Shown: positions 1 to 6,372, counted from the stretch's first letter. The stretch: DNA of 8,888 nucleotides from Opitutaceae bacterium UBA4094 (GCA_002382525.1 DFYA01000084.1:4262-13149); one strand, 5' to 3'. Program-made: numbers and translations. The notes: generated by a model not told the origin, from the letters alone.

Positions 1-1
1 G

Positions 2-883
2 TTCGACCCCGCCGAGCTTTTCGGCGGACCCGCCCCGGCGCTGCGTCGGCCACGGTTCCTGGCGATCGTCAGTTCCGCCACCCTCGCCACCACCCTCGCC
101 CGCAAATCCTCCGGTCGTGTGGACGGTTTTGTCGTCGAAACCGAATCCGCCGGCGGCCACAACGCGCCGCCTCGCGGCCCCATGCAACTGACCGCGTCCG
201 GCGAACCGCTCTACGGCGAGCGCGACCGTCCCGACCTCGCCAAGATCGGTGCGCTCGGCCTGCCGTTTTGGATCGCCGGTTCACATGCCGACGCCGCCAA
301 GCTCGCCGAAGCCCAACAGCTCGGTGCCGTAGGCGTGCAGGTCGGCACCGCGTTTGCCTTCTGCCAAGAATCCGGTCTCGACCCGGTTCTTAAACGCGAC
401 GTCTGCGCCAAAGCGCGCGCCGGCACCACGCATATCCACACGGACCCGCACGCCTCGCCGACCGGGTTTCCATTCAAGGTCCTTGACCATCCCGACACGC
501 TGTCGAACCCCGAACTCTACGCCGCGCGCCCGCGCATCTGCGATCTCGGTTACCTCCGCGAGAGTTTCGTCAAACCCGATGGTTCCGTCGGTTACCGGTG
601 CCCCAGCGAAAACGTGGATGACTACGTGCGCAAAGGCGGCAAGGCCGAGGACACCGTTGGCCGGAAATGCCTGTGCAACACCCTGCTCGCGACCGTCGGG
701 CTCGGGCAACATTCGCCCACGCATAGCGAACCGCCGTTGATCACCGCCGGACACGACGTCGCCCACATCACGCGGTATTTCACCGGCGACTCGCTCGACT
801 ACCGCGCCGCCGATGTCATTCGCACCTTGCTCGCGCTGGTTGAACCGGTCGAGCCTGTCGCCACTCACCGCGCCTCGGTTTAA
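2..883 (+). CDS. Nitronate monooxygenase-family flavoprotein, 5' end cut by the window
   Basis: The frame is open from base 2 with no stop, so the N-terminal part of the FMN-binding TIM barrel lies to the left; 293 residues are visible. A GTG at 119 falls inside the conserved core (GRVDGFVVE) and is not the start. The motif AGGHNAPPRG (fragment residues 50-59) carries the His (53) that contacts flavin and substrate in nitronate monooxygenase and 2-nitropropane dioxygenase relatives. The later stretch LGAVGVQVGTAFAF (about 107-120) followed by ES is the typical phosphate-binding segment. The family oxidises alkyl nitronates with FMN and oxygen, but many members have unknown substrates, so the reaction here is inferred. 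The C-terminal part has GYRCPSE and GRKCLC (Cys 200, 223, 225), a Cys-bearing extension seen in one subgroup of the family. The protein is likely cytoplasmic. The stop shares TTAA with the opposing lpxR-like gene. Confidence 0.88.
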   Translation, partial: FDPAELFGGPAPALRRPRFLAIVSSATLATTLARKSSGRVDGFVVETESAGGHNAPPRGPMQLTASGEPLYGERDRPDLAKIGALGLPFWIAGSHADAAKLAEAQQLGAVGVQVGTAFAFCQESGLDPVLKRDVCAKARAGTTHIHTDPHASPTGFPFKVLDHPDTLSNPELYAARPRICDLGYLRESFVKPDGSVGYRCPSENVDDYVRKGGKAEDTVGRKCLCNTLLATVGLGQHSPTHSEPPLITAGHDVAHITRYFTGDSLDYRAADVIRTLLALVEPVEPVATHRASV

Positions 884-1926
884 AACGCCTTGGAGAGGGT
901 CACCGAACCGAAGTAGCTCTTGTCTTCCTGTCCGCGAAACTCGCGCGTGCGCATCGCTTCCGTGTAGGTGAGTTGCCACGTGCCGAGAATCACGCCGATG
1001 CCGTAATAGGCATCCGCCACGAGGTTCTTTTTGTCCACGCTCGGGCTGTCGCGAAACGTGTTTCCGTCGAGGAAAATGTCCCGCGCGACCGCCCGTCCGT
1101 CGACGCCGCCAAAGATAAAAAAGCTGCCTCGACGGTCTGGCGCGACTCGCGGGTCGCGATCGTTGACCGGCGTGCTCACTGCGCCGCCGTTGCGAATCAG
1201 GTCCGTGCCGAAATCACTTGGCAGGTTAACCCCCAAGCGAACCATCCCTCCGGCATTCGCGTAGGTTTGGACGTTGCCCAGCGTTGCTCCCATATGCGGC
1301 ACGACGTCCACGCCAAACACATCACCGCGGGTCCGCGCGAAATACCGCCACTTGCGCTCATAGCTCACATTGATCGCCGGCTCGTCCTTGAGCTGGCTGT
1401 CCCAGCCGCGTGGCACCTCGTCATTCAGCCATTTGTGGACCGCGCGCTGGACGTCCTCCGCATAGGAACTCGGCCCGACGACACCCAGTTGCACGGAAAC
1501 GGTATCCATCACCCGCTGCGTCTTGCTGATGAAACTGAACTCCAAGTAAGACCAACCCGCGTAGGGCCGATCGTTGGGATCCGGTATCGCGAGGTCGGTA
1601 TCCTGCGGCGTGTAGATGTTCTGCCCGAAAGCGATTCCGAAGTTCTTCTGTCGCTCCGGTTGATTCACAAACGGCAGGGATTCGACAACCGTTCGCCGCC
1701 TCCCTTCTTGGCCCCACTCGGTGAGGTCACCCGTCACCCAAGACAGCTTCATACCGTTGGTGTAGTGCTGGTCCTTGCCTCCGAAATAGTCGTTCTCGAA
1801 ATACAAAGTAAACACCGGTGCGTTGCGCGCTCGTTCCACGGGAATCTCCGAGCCTCGCTCCGACTGCGCGTGCACTACTCCGACCATGCCGCTGATAATC
1901 ATCAGAAACAGGCTAAGTGCTTTCAT
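880..1926 (-). CDS. lpxR: LpxR-like outer-membrane lipid A deacylase (DUF2219 family)
   Basis: This is a 348-residue protein of the LpxR family. Characterised members are outer-membrane beta-barrels that remove the 3'-acyloxyacyl chain of lipid A with Ca2+. I chose the ATG at 1926 because it opens directly into a signal peptide (MKALSLFLMI...) with likely cleavage after VHA (residue 20). The ATG at 1962 would add 12 hydrophilic residues in front of it. Neither start has a clear Shine-Dalgarno. Family marks are FENDYFGGKDQHYTNG (about 43-58) with the Asn45-Asp46 pair, DRPYAGWSYLEF (119-130), and VHKWLNDEVPRGWDSQLKDEP (163-183) with His164, the equivalent of the catalytic His. The chain ends in SKAF; a terminal Phe is the usual barrel-assembly signal. 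It is convergent with the monooxygenase gene and divergent from the phosphofructokinase gene. Deacylation is inferred from the family; the substrate in this organism is unknown. Confidence 0.88.
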   Translation of the reverse strand: MKALSLFLMIISGMVGVVHAQSERGSEIPVERARNAPVFTLYFENDYFGGKDQHYTNGMKLSWVTGDLTEWGQEGRRRTVVESLPFVNQPERQKNFGIAFGQNIYTPQDTDLAIPDPNDRPYAGWSYLEFSFISKTQRVMDTVSVQLGVVGPSSYAEDVQRAVHKWLNDEVPRGWDSQLKDEPAINVSYERKWRYFARTRGDVFGVDVVPHMGATLGNVQTYANAGGMVRLGVNLPSDFGTDLIRNGGAVSTPVNDRDPRVAPDRRGSFFIFGGVDGRAVARDIFLDGNTFRDSPSVDKKNLVADAYYGIGVILGTWQLTYTEAMRTREFRGQEDKSYFGSVTLSKAF

Positions 1927-2109
1927 GCGGGGATAGTGCGGTGCTTCCCCGGTGGGTTCCATCGCAATTTTTACTGAGTAAGCCTCGTAGCTGGGCCGGA
2001 GTCATCGTGCCGCAAATCCTGCGCGGTCTTTGGCAACCCTCGCCCATGCTCCCGGCTCGACGGCACGCGAGCCATTTCCCACGCTCGCGGCTTCTCTTTC
2101 CCATTTCCC
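1927..2109. promoter_or_regulatory. Divergent intergenic region between lpxR-like and phosphofructokinase genes
   Basis: This 183-base spacer must hold the promoters of both divergent genes. A short perfect dyad, TTACTGAGTAA, lies at 1971-1981 after an AT-rich run, 45 bases from the chosen lpxR-like start. A 10-base direct repeat, CCATTTCCCA, occurs at 2072-2081 and 2101-2110, the second copy touching the phosphofructokinase ATG. The leader before that ATG is pyrimidine-rich and has no Shine-Dalgarno. A TTGGCA near 2035 could be a -35 element, but I see no matching -10. No promoter can be assigned firmly. Confidence 0.4.
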
Positions 2110-3357
2110 ATGAGCACCCACGCCGTTCCCAACCGTCCCAAAAAAGTCGCCCTTCTCACCGCCGGCGGCCTCGCGCCTTGCCTCAGCTCCGCCGTCGGCG
2201 GACTCATCGAGCGCTACACCGAGATCGCGCCCGACATTGAAATCATCGCCTACCACGGCGGCTACAAGGGGCTCCTCCTTGGCGACTCCTACAAAATCGG
2301 TCCCGCCGAACGCGCCGCCGCTCCCATCCTCCACAAGCACGGCGGCTCTCCCATCGGCAACTCCCGCGTCAAACTCACCAACATCAAAGACTGCGTAAAA
2401 CGCGGCTTGGTGAAAGAAGGTCAAGACCCGCAGAAGGTCGCCGCCGACCAGCTCATCAAAGACGGCGTCGATATCCTCCACACCATCGGCGGCGACGACA
2501 CCAACACCGCGGCCGCCGACCTCGCCGCGTTCCTCGCCAAAAACAACTACGGCCTCACCGTCATCGGTCTGCCCAAGACGATCGACAACGACGTGTTCCC
2601 CATCCGCCAATCCCTCGGCGCCTGGACCGCCGCCGAACAGGGCGCGCGCTATTTCCGCAACGTCGTCGCCGAGCATAACGCCAACCCGCGCATGCTCATC
2701 ATCCACGAGGTCATGGGCCGCAACTGCGGCTGGCTCACCGCCGCCACCGCCGCCGACTACCGCAAGCTCCTCGACCGTGAAGAGTTTGTCCCCGGCCTCG
2801 GCCTCTCCCGCGACAACCTCGACGTGCACGCCGTCTTCATCCCCGAGATGGCCGTCGACCTCGCCGCCGAGGCCGCCCGCCTCAAGGGCATCATGGACCG
2901 CGTGGACAACGTGAACATCTTCATCAGCGAAGGCGCCGGCGTGGAGTCGATCATCGCCGAGATGCAGGCCAAAGGCCAAGAGGTTCCTCGTGACGCCTTC
3001 GGACACGTCAAACTCGACGCTGTGAATCCCGGCAAGTGGTTCGGCGAGCAATTCTCCAAGATGCTCGGCGCCGAAAAGGTCCTGGTCCAAAAATCCGGCT
3101 ACTATGCCCGGGCCGCCGCCGCCAACGCCGACGACCTCCGCCTCATCAAGAGCTGCACCGATCTCGCCGTGGACTGTGCGCTCCGTCGCGAGAGCGGCGT
3201 CATCGGCCACGACGAAGACCAAGGCGGCGTGCTTCGCGCCATCGAGTTCCCGCGCATCAAGGGCGGCAAGCCCTTCGACACGAGTGCTCCGTGGTTCGGC
3301 GAACTCCTCACCGCGATCGGTCAGCCGAAAGGCGCGACCGTCCACGTGAAACACTGA
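2110..3357 (+). CDS. pfp: Pyrophosphate-dependent 6-phosphofructokinase (PPi-PFK)
   Basis: This 415-residue member of the phosphofructokinase A family is complete. It interconverts fructose 6-phosphate and fructose 1,6-bisphosphate in the cytoplasm, serving glycolysis and, because the PPi reaction is reversible, gluconeogenesis. Two sequence marks point to PPi rather than ATP. The phosphate-donor loop reads GGDDT (127-131) with Asp130 where ATP enzymes have Gly (GGDGS). The catalytic motif reads PKTIDND (155-161) with Lys where ATP enzymes have Gly. MGRNCGW (202-208) is the substrate-binding MGR segment, and LLTAGGLAPCLSS (15-27) is the N-terminal phosphate loop region. The ATG at 2110 gives the expected short lead-in (MSTHAVPNRPKKVAL) but has no Shine-Dalgarno, only a pyrimidine-rich leader. 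It is transcribed alone: the upstream neighbour is divergent and the downstream one convergent. PPi use is a residue-based inference but a strong one. Confidence 0.95.
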   Translation: MSTHAVPNRPKKVALLTAGGLAPCLSSAVGGLIERYTEIAPDIEIIAYHGGYKGLLLGDSYKIGPAERAAAPILHKHGGSPIGNSRVKLTNIKDCVKRGLVKEGQDPQKVAADQLIKDGVDILHTIGGDDTNTAAADLAAFLAKNNYGLTVIGLPKTIDNDVFPIRQSLGAWTAAEQGARYFRNVVAEHNANPRMLIIHEVMGRNCGWLTAATAADYRKLLDREEFVPGLGLSRDNLDVHAVFIPEMAVDLAAEAARLKGIMDRVDNVNIFISEGAGVESIIAEMQAKGQEVPRDAFGHVKLDAVNPGKWFGEQFSKMLGAEKVLVQKSGYYARAAAANADDLRLIKSCTDLAVDCALRRESGVIGHDEDQGGVLRAIEFPRIKGGKPFDTSAPWFGELLTAIGQPKGATVHVKH

Positions 3358-3403
3358 GGTTAACGGCCACGCCCACCGCGCTCCTCCACGCCCCGTCCGA
3401 CGT

Positions 3404-3476
3404 GGGAAGCGAGCTTGCTCGCGATCGATTGCGCCCCTCCCGCCACACGCTGCAATCGCGAGCAAGCTCGCTTCCC
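3404..3476. repeat. REPIN-like pair of inverted REP-type palindromes
   Basis: Two arms, 3404-3425 and 3455-3476, are perfect reverse complements over 22 bases, separated by 29 bases. Each arm contains its own hairpin, GCGAGCTTGCTCGC at 3409-3422 and its complement at 3458-3471. The left arm is preceded by GT, so it opens GTGGGAAGCGAGC, very like the GTGG-headed REP sequences I recall from Pseudomonas. The inner ends nearly match further: the left reads GCGATCGATTGC (3421-3432) where the right, read inverted, gives GCGATTGC, a 4-base CGAT duplication. The element sits in the gap between two convergent genes, the usual REP location, and could also act as a bidirectional terminator or RNA-stabilising structure. 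No second copy was seen in the window, so repetitiveness across the genome is inferred. Confidence 0.75.
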
Positions 3477-3502
3477 TCCTTTTCCGCCGCTCCCTCGCCG
3501 CC

Positions 3503-4261
3503 TCAGCGCACCTGAAGATTGCTCGCGCCGGGATAAATCCGGCGCAGCAAGTCCTGCAATTGCCGCAGGTTCTTCACGCTCTGCGCCTGCACGCGGAACG
3601 GCACGGTGCCGTTTGACGCCGTGTAAACACAGAGCCGCCCGTGATACACAAACGCCACCGCCGCCCCGCGCCGCGTTTCTCCGTCCTTCGGATAAATGAA
3701 CTCAACCAGCGCCACCGGTCGCCGCTTGGCCAGACGCGCCGCCACGATCTCTGCATCCCGGAAATCCCGCTCGGTCACGCCCTCAAACCCCGCCGGCAAC
3801 TTGGCATCGGGCGCCTGCCCGAAATCCTCCCGATAAATCGGATAACGCGGCGTAATTTTTTCTAAATACGGCCCCGTCACCTGTTTCACCACCGAGGCCA
3901 GATCGTCGCGCCGCTCCGGCGGCACGTCCAGAGCGGTGAACCCGTGGTTGATGTCGTAGGACCACAACCGCCCGCCATGCTCGAACACCACCACCGCGTG
4001 CCCTGCCACCACCTCGTCGGCCTCCTTCGCACCCCACTGGAGCAACCGATACCACACGCCCTCGCCGAGCCGTGTCCGCAGGTCGTCGCCGAACGCCACC
4101 GACTCGACGAAACAGCCGTTCGCCACGCCCATGGGCACATGAGGAAACGGGCCGCTGGTCGCCGCTCGCAGCGCGAGCGATCCCAAAAGAAAGCACATCG
4201 CCCAGCGCGCCCACCTGCCGGCGATTACATCAATCCATCTCACCCCGCTTGAGCATCTCAT
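3503..4261 (-). CDS. Exported protein of unknown function, possible papain/transglutaminase-like fold
   Basis: I do not recognise this family. The frame stays open up to 4363, but that would run through the SRP RNA gene, so I place the start at the ATG at 4261 (252 residues). The ATG at 4198 (Met22) is an alternative. There is an Arg-containing N-terminus, a hydrophobic stretch about 20-31 (AMCFLLGSLAL), and a possible signal-peptidase site after LRA (33), suggesting export. The mature part begins with NGCFVES (48-54), then WYRLLQWGAKEADEVVAGHAVVVFE (70-94) and SYDINHGF (101-108). Cys50, His88 and Asp103 appear in the order and rough spacing of a Cys-His-Asp catalytic set, so a thiol hydrolase-like fold is possible; this is inference only. 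No Shine-Dalgarno precedes 4261, which lies only 7 bases past the T-run of ffs. It is convergent with the phosphofructokinase gene across the REPIN-like element. Confidence 0.7.
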   Translation of the reverse strand: MRCSSGVRWIDVIAGRWARWAMCFLLGSLALRAATSGPFPHVPMGVANGCFVESVAFGDDLRTRLGEGVWYRLLQWGAKEADEVVAGHAVVVFEHGGRLWSYDINHGFTALDVPPERRDDLASVVKQVTGPYLEKITPRYPIYREDFGQAPDAKLPAGFEGVTERDFRDAEIVAARLAKRRPVALVEFIYPKDGETRRGAAVAFVYHGRLCVYTASNGTVPFRVQAQSVKNLRQLQDLLRRIYPGASNLQVR

Positions 4262-4267
4262 GGTGCG

Positions 4268-4276
4268 AAAAAAAAA
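4268..4276 (-). terminator. T-run terminator of ffs
   Basis: Nine consecutive T on the minus strand follow directly after the closing helix of the SRP RNA (GCCTGGCCAC then T9). The terminal stem of the RNA itself plus the U-run makes an intrinsic terminator. The run ends only a few bases before the ATG at 4261 of the next gene on the same strand. Confidence 0.8.
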
Positions 4277-4374
<98 letters not shown>

Positions 4375-4460
4375 GACGCGAACAGTGCGGTGAGCAACGC
4401 GTGGTTCAACGAGAATCTTTCGCTCATTTTTCCCGCACTCACCCACTCCGCCGCTCCGCC

Positions 4461-4898
4461 TCACGCGCCCTCAAACATCTCTTTCAATTCTTTGATATAA
4501 CTCGTCGGCAGACGATTTTCTTCCGCACCGCCCAACAGCGCCTCCAAGCGCACCAGCGTCGCCCCGCTTTTCATGCGGCTCTTCGACAGGTAAAGCGTCG
4601 CCTCCGTTCGCGGTCCCGCCGGAGAAACGATACGCCGTGTGGCGCGTTCGAAACCGTCCACCGCGCACGCATCCAACTCCGGCAGCAACGCTGCCGGCAC
4701 CATCCACAACGCGCCCCACACCGTCGCGCAGGCCTCCGCGCGCACGTTGGCCCGTCCCGCCGCCGTCGCCACCAGCCGGTGGCCCTCCAACCGTGCGGGC
4801 CCAAACCACTCGGCTCCGGGACACCGCTTCATCAACTCCGCGTGCGGCAGATCCTCGCCATAGGCAAAATACAACATGTGTCCGGACAACGCGGGCAT
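4461..4898 (-). CDS. Gamma-glutamylcyclotransferase-like (AIG2-like) protein, diverged active site
   Basis: This 145-residue protein matches the gamma-glutamylcyclotransferase/AIG2-like family in layout: an N-terminal YFAYG loop (10-14), MKRCPGAEWFGPARLEGHRLV (23-43), VWGALWMV (60-67), an LD segment (75-76), and a C-terminal RLEALLGGAEENRLPTSYIKEL (117-138), like the family's GA...LP..Y tail. Family enzymes release 5-oxoproline from gamma-glutamyl amines. Two usual active-site features are changed. The loop reads YGED instead of YGSN. The region that normally reads LDxxEG here reads LDACAVDGFER, with Asp81 or Glu84 as the only nearby acids. It may therefore have another substrate or be inactive. 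The ATG at 4898 has a good Shine-Dalgarno and is preferred over the one at 4877. It follows the LTxxQ gene by 64 bases on the same strand and might be read from it. Confidence 0.82.
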   Translation of the reverse strand: MPALSGHMLYFAYGEDLPHAELMKRCPGAEWFGPARLEGHRLVATAAGRANVRAEACATVWGALWMVPAALLPELDACAVDGFERATRRIVSPAGPRTEATLYLSKSRMKSGATLVRLEALLGGAEENRLPTSYIKELKEMFEGA

Positions 4899-4903
4899 GC
4901 CCC

Positions 4904-4909
4904 CACCTC
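4904..4909 (-). promoter_or_regulatory. Ribosome binding site of the cyclotransferase-like gene
   Basis: GAGGTG on the minus strand, with its GAGG core 7 bases before the ATG at 4898. It decides this start over the in-frame ATG at 4877. Confidence 0.7.
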
Positions 4910-4962
4910 ACTGCAAAACCGGCCCCCGCCGCAAGCGCGCACACGCGCGTTGCGCGAGAGAA

Positions 4963-5475
4963 TCACTCCTCACCACTCGGAGGCGGCGGCGCCTCTTGGC
5001 GCAGCGGGCGAGCCCCGTCACTGTTTGGCTTCCTAGTCCCTTCCTGAGTTTGCCCTTCTTTGCGTTTCGCGCGCTCAGCCCGCTCGGCCCGTTCGGCCAT
5101 CCATTTTTTGCGCCGCTCTTCCTCGCGCGCGCGCACCTCTTTCAAGAGCACGCGCTGCTCCTCGGTTAACACCTTCGACAATTCCGCGTCCATCGTCGTG
5201 ACCAACGCCGACGCCTGGCTAAACGCTTCGCGGCGCACCTTTCGCAATTCCTCGGAAGTCCGGCTGAGCAGCGGACGAATCTTGGCATTCTGCTCGGGCG
5301 TCAGCTGGAGCTGCTCGGCGAGCCGGGCTCCGATTTCGTTCGGGCCAATCCGTTCAACAACTTGTTTCTTCTGCGCGAGGTGCCCGAACACGCGCACGCC
5401 GACAAAGCCGCCCGTGACGGCACCCGCGACAAAAATGCCGCTGACCGCGAGAATGATTTTAAAGGTGGAAGCCAC
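4963..5475 (-). CDS. Periplasmic LTxxQ (Spy/CpxP/CnrX-like) putative sensor protein
   Basis: This 170-residue protein has one N-terminal membrane segment (about 6-29, followed by HLAQKKQ), so the bulk should be periplasmic and anchored. The helical core carries two LTxxQ motifs, LTPEQ (58-62) and LTEEQ (103-107), the mark of Spy/CpxP and of the CnrX-type metal sensors. Residues about 45-135 are charged, Ala/Glu-rich and likely a helical hairpin. The tail is unusual: three AER repeats (128-136), then a polar stretch ending in PPPPSGEE, probably disordered. There is no obvious His/Met-rich metal site. The start is GTG at 5475, with no other start codon before the membrane segment and no Shine-Dalgarno. 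It begins 7 bases after the stop of the one-TM protein gene, so translation is likely coupled. With that gene and the sigma gene it fits a sensor/anti-sigma/sigma set; a sensing role is inferred. Confidence 0.8.
   Translation of the reverse strand: MASTFKIILAVSGIFVAGAVTGGFVGVRVFGHLAQKKQVVERIGPNEIGARLAEQLQLTPEQNAKIRPLLSRTSEELRKVRREAFSQASALVTTMDAELSKVLTEEQRVLLKEVRAREEERRKKWMAERAERAERAKRKEGQTQEGTRKPNSDGARPLRQEAPPPPSGEE
5072..5098. repeat. Three 9-base tandem repeats inside the LTxxQ gene
   Basis: CGCTCAGCC, CGCTCGGCC and CGTTCGGCC follow each other without a gap. Each copy encodes Ala-Glu-Arg on the minus strand, making three AER units in the C-terminal helix. In-frame copy-number change would be tolerated without breaking the gene. 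Confidence 0.75.
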
Positions 5476-5482
5476 TGGAAAA

Positions 5483-5788
5483 TTAAGAGGCGGCGTTGAG
5501 CCATTCGGCCACCGGATCGCTCACCGCCACCGACTCGGTTTCAACGGCGTTCAAGACCGGTCCAAAGTTAAGCGCCACGCCCACCACCATCAGCAGTGCG
5601 CATACGCCTAACGCGCGCAGCGACAAACGCGCAAACAGCGCCGAAAACGTCGGCTCCATTCCCGCGAGGCCCAGCGCCGCGACGCGGGTCGCAAAGCCAT
5701 TCGGTGCGGTCACGTCGCGCCGATCCTCGACCGACGCGAGTCGCGCGGCCGCCACCAGGCGAGTCCATGGGGAGAGATGTGGTTTCAT
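5483..5788 (-). CDS. Small single-TM protein, probable anti-sigma factor
   Basis: This 101-residue protein has a polar N-terminal part of about 55 residues (MKPHLSPWTRLVAAARLA, then PNGFATRVAALGLA at 29-42), one membrane segment (about 57-78, LRALGVCALLMVVGVALNF), and a short acidic tail of about 22 residues. This is the topology of small membrane anti-sigma factors such as CnrY: cytoplasmic sigma-binding end, single helix, short periplasmic end. It has no zinc-binding Cys/His motif of the ZAS type. The ATG overlaps the TGA of the ECF sigma gene (ATGA at 5788-5785), and the LTxxQ gene starts 7 bases after its stop, so the three are almost surely one transcript. The anti-sigma role rests on position, size and topology, not on a recognised domain. 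Confidence 0.72.
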   Translation of the reverse strand: MKPHLSPWTRLVAAARLASVEDRRDVTAPNGFATRVAALGLAGMEPTFSALFARLSLRALGVCALLMVVGVALNFGPVLNAVETESVAVSDPVAEWLNAAS

Positions 5789-6372
5789 GCGCGTTCGGTT
5801 TTCTTTAGCTCCTCAAACAGCTTTTGCAATTTCCGCCGCGCACGGAAGGCGCGGACTTTGATCAAAGTGATATTCCACCCGGTGAGCACGTTCACCTCCG
5901 CCAAGGTCTTTTGTTCGAGATCCAGGAGCTGCAACACGAGGCGGTCGTCGGGTTTAAGCAGATCCAGCAGCTTGTGAACCAATTCGCGCGCCGCCATCGC
6001 GTCGCCGGCTCCCACCTCGTTCTCGCTCGTCAGCACCGCGTCGAGCACATCGGCCTCGTTCTCCGAAAGATCCGCCCAGCGAAATTCCGGACGCCGTTTC
6101 TGCGCGCGCAGGTGATCGATGCAGGTCGTGACCGCAATCCGCGACACCCAGTGAGAGAACGGCACATTGCCCTGATACTGTGCGATGCGAGTGAACATTT
6201 TCAGGAAAATTTCTTGGGTGAGATCTTCCTCGGCGACCCGACGCGGAAGTCGGGCGCGCACAATGCGAATGACCATCGGGTGCAAGTGTTCGACCAGCTC
6301 GCGCGCGGCGGCCTGATCGCGTTGGCGAACGCGATCCAGACATCCTGCAAGGTCGAACGTCTCCTCATCCAT
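5785..6372 (-). CDS. ECF-type RNA polymerase sigma factor (sigma-70 family)
   Basis: This 195-residue protein has the two-domain ECF layout. Region 2 covers about 25-95, with DLTQEIFLKMF (50-60), then VPFSHWVSRIAVTTCIDHLR (70-89) for -10 recognition and strand opening. A linker follows, then region 4 (about 130-185), with LKPDDRLVLQLLDLEQKTLAEV (139-160) and the recognition helix about 162-182 for the -35 element. Region 3 is absent. It directs core polymerase to its own promoters and is probably held by the membrane protein encoded next, which it overlaps by ATGA. The start is the ATG at 6372 (MDEETFDLAG); no strong Shine-Dalgarno is at the right distance. A possible ECF-type promoter lies 36-58 bases upstream, which would allow self-regulation. 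It starts 127 bases after the stop of livF and is likely a separate transcript. Confidence 0.92.
   Translation of the reverse strand: MDEETFDLAGCLDRVRQRDQAAARELVEHLHPMVIRIVRARLPRRVAEEDLTQEIFLKMFTRIAQYQGNVPFSHWVSRIAVTTCIDHLRAQKRRPEFRWADLSENEADVLDAVLTSENEVGAGDAMAARELVHKLLDLLKPDDRLVLQLLDLEQKTLAEVNVLTGWNITLIKVRAFRARRKLQKLFEELKKTERA

Noticed and set aside
281..979. A 232-codon minus-strand frame opposite the monooxygenase gene
   Set aside because: Overlaps conserved coding sequence on the other strand and shows no recognisable domain.
973..1977. A 334-codon open frame on the plus strand across the lpxR-like gene
   Set aside because: His/Arg/Val-rich shadow of a convincingly recognised gene, with no motif or signal of its own.
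2002..3465. A 487-codon open frame on the minus strand across the phosphofructokinase gene
   Set aside because: It is a GC-rich antisense shadow with low-complexity Gly/Val/Asp/Glu composition and no family marks, while the plus-strand frame is a clear PPi-PFK.
4382..4409. Sigma-70 promoter for ffs (TTGAAC ... CACTGT)
   Set aside because: Spacing and distance to the RNA 5' end fit, but the -10 matches the consensus too poorly to be listed as a feature.
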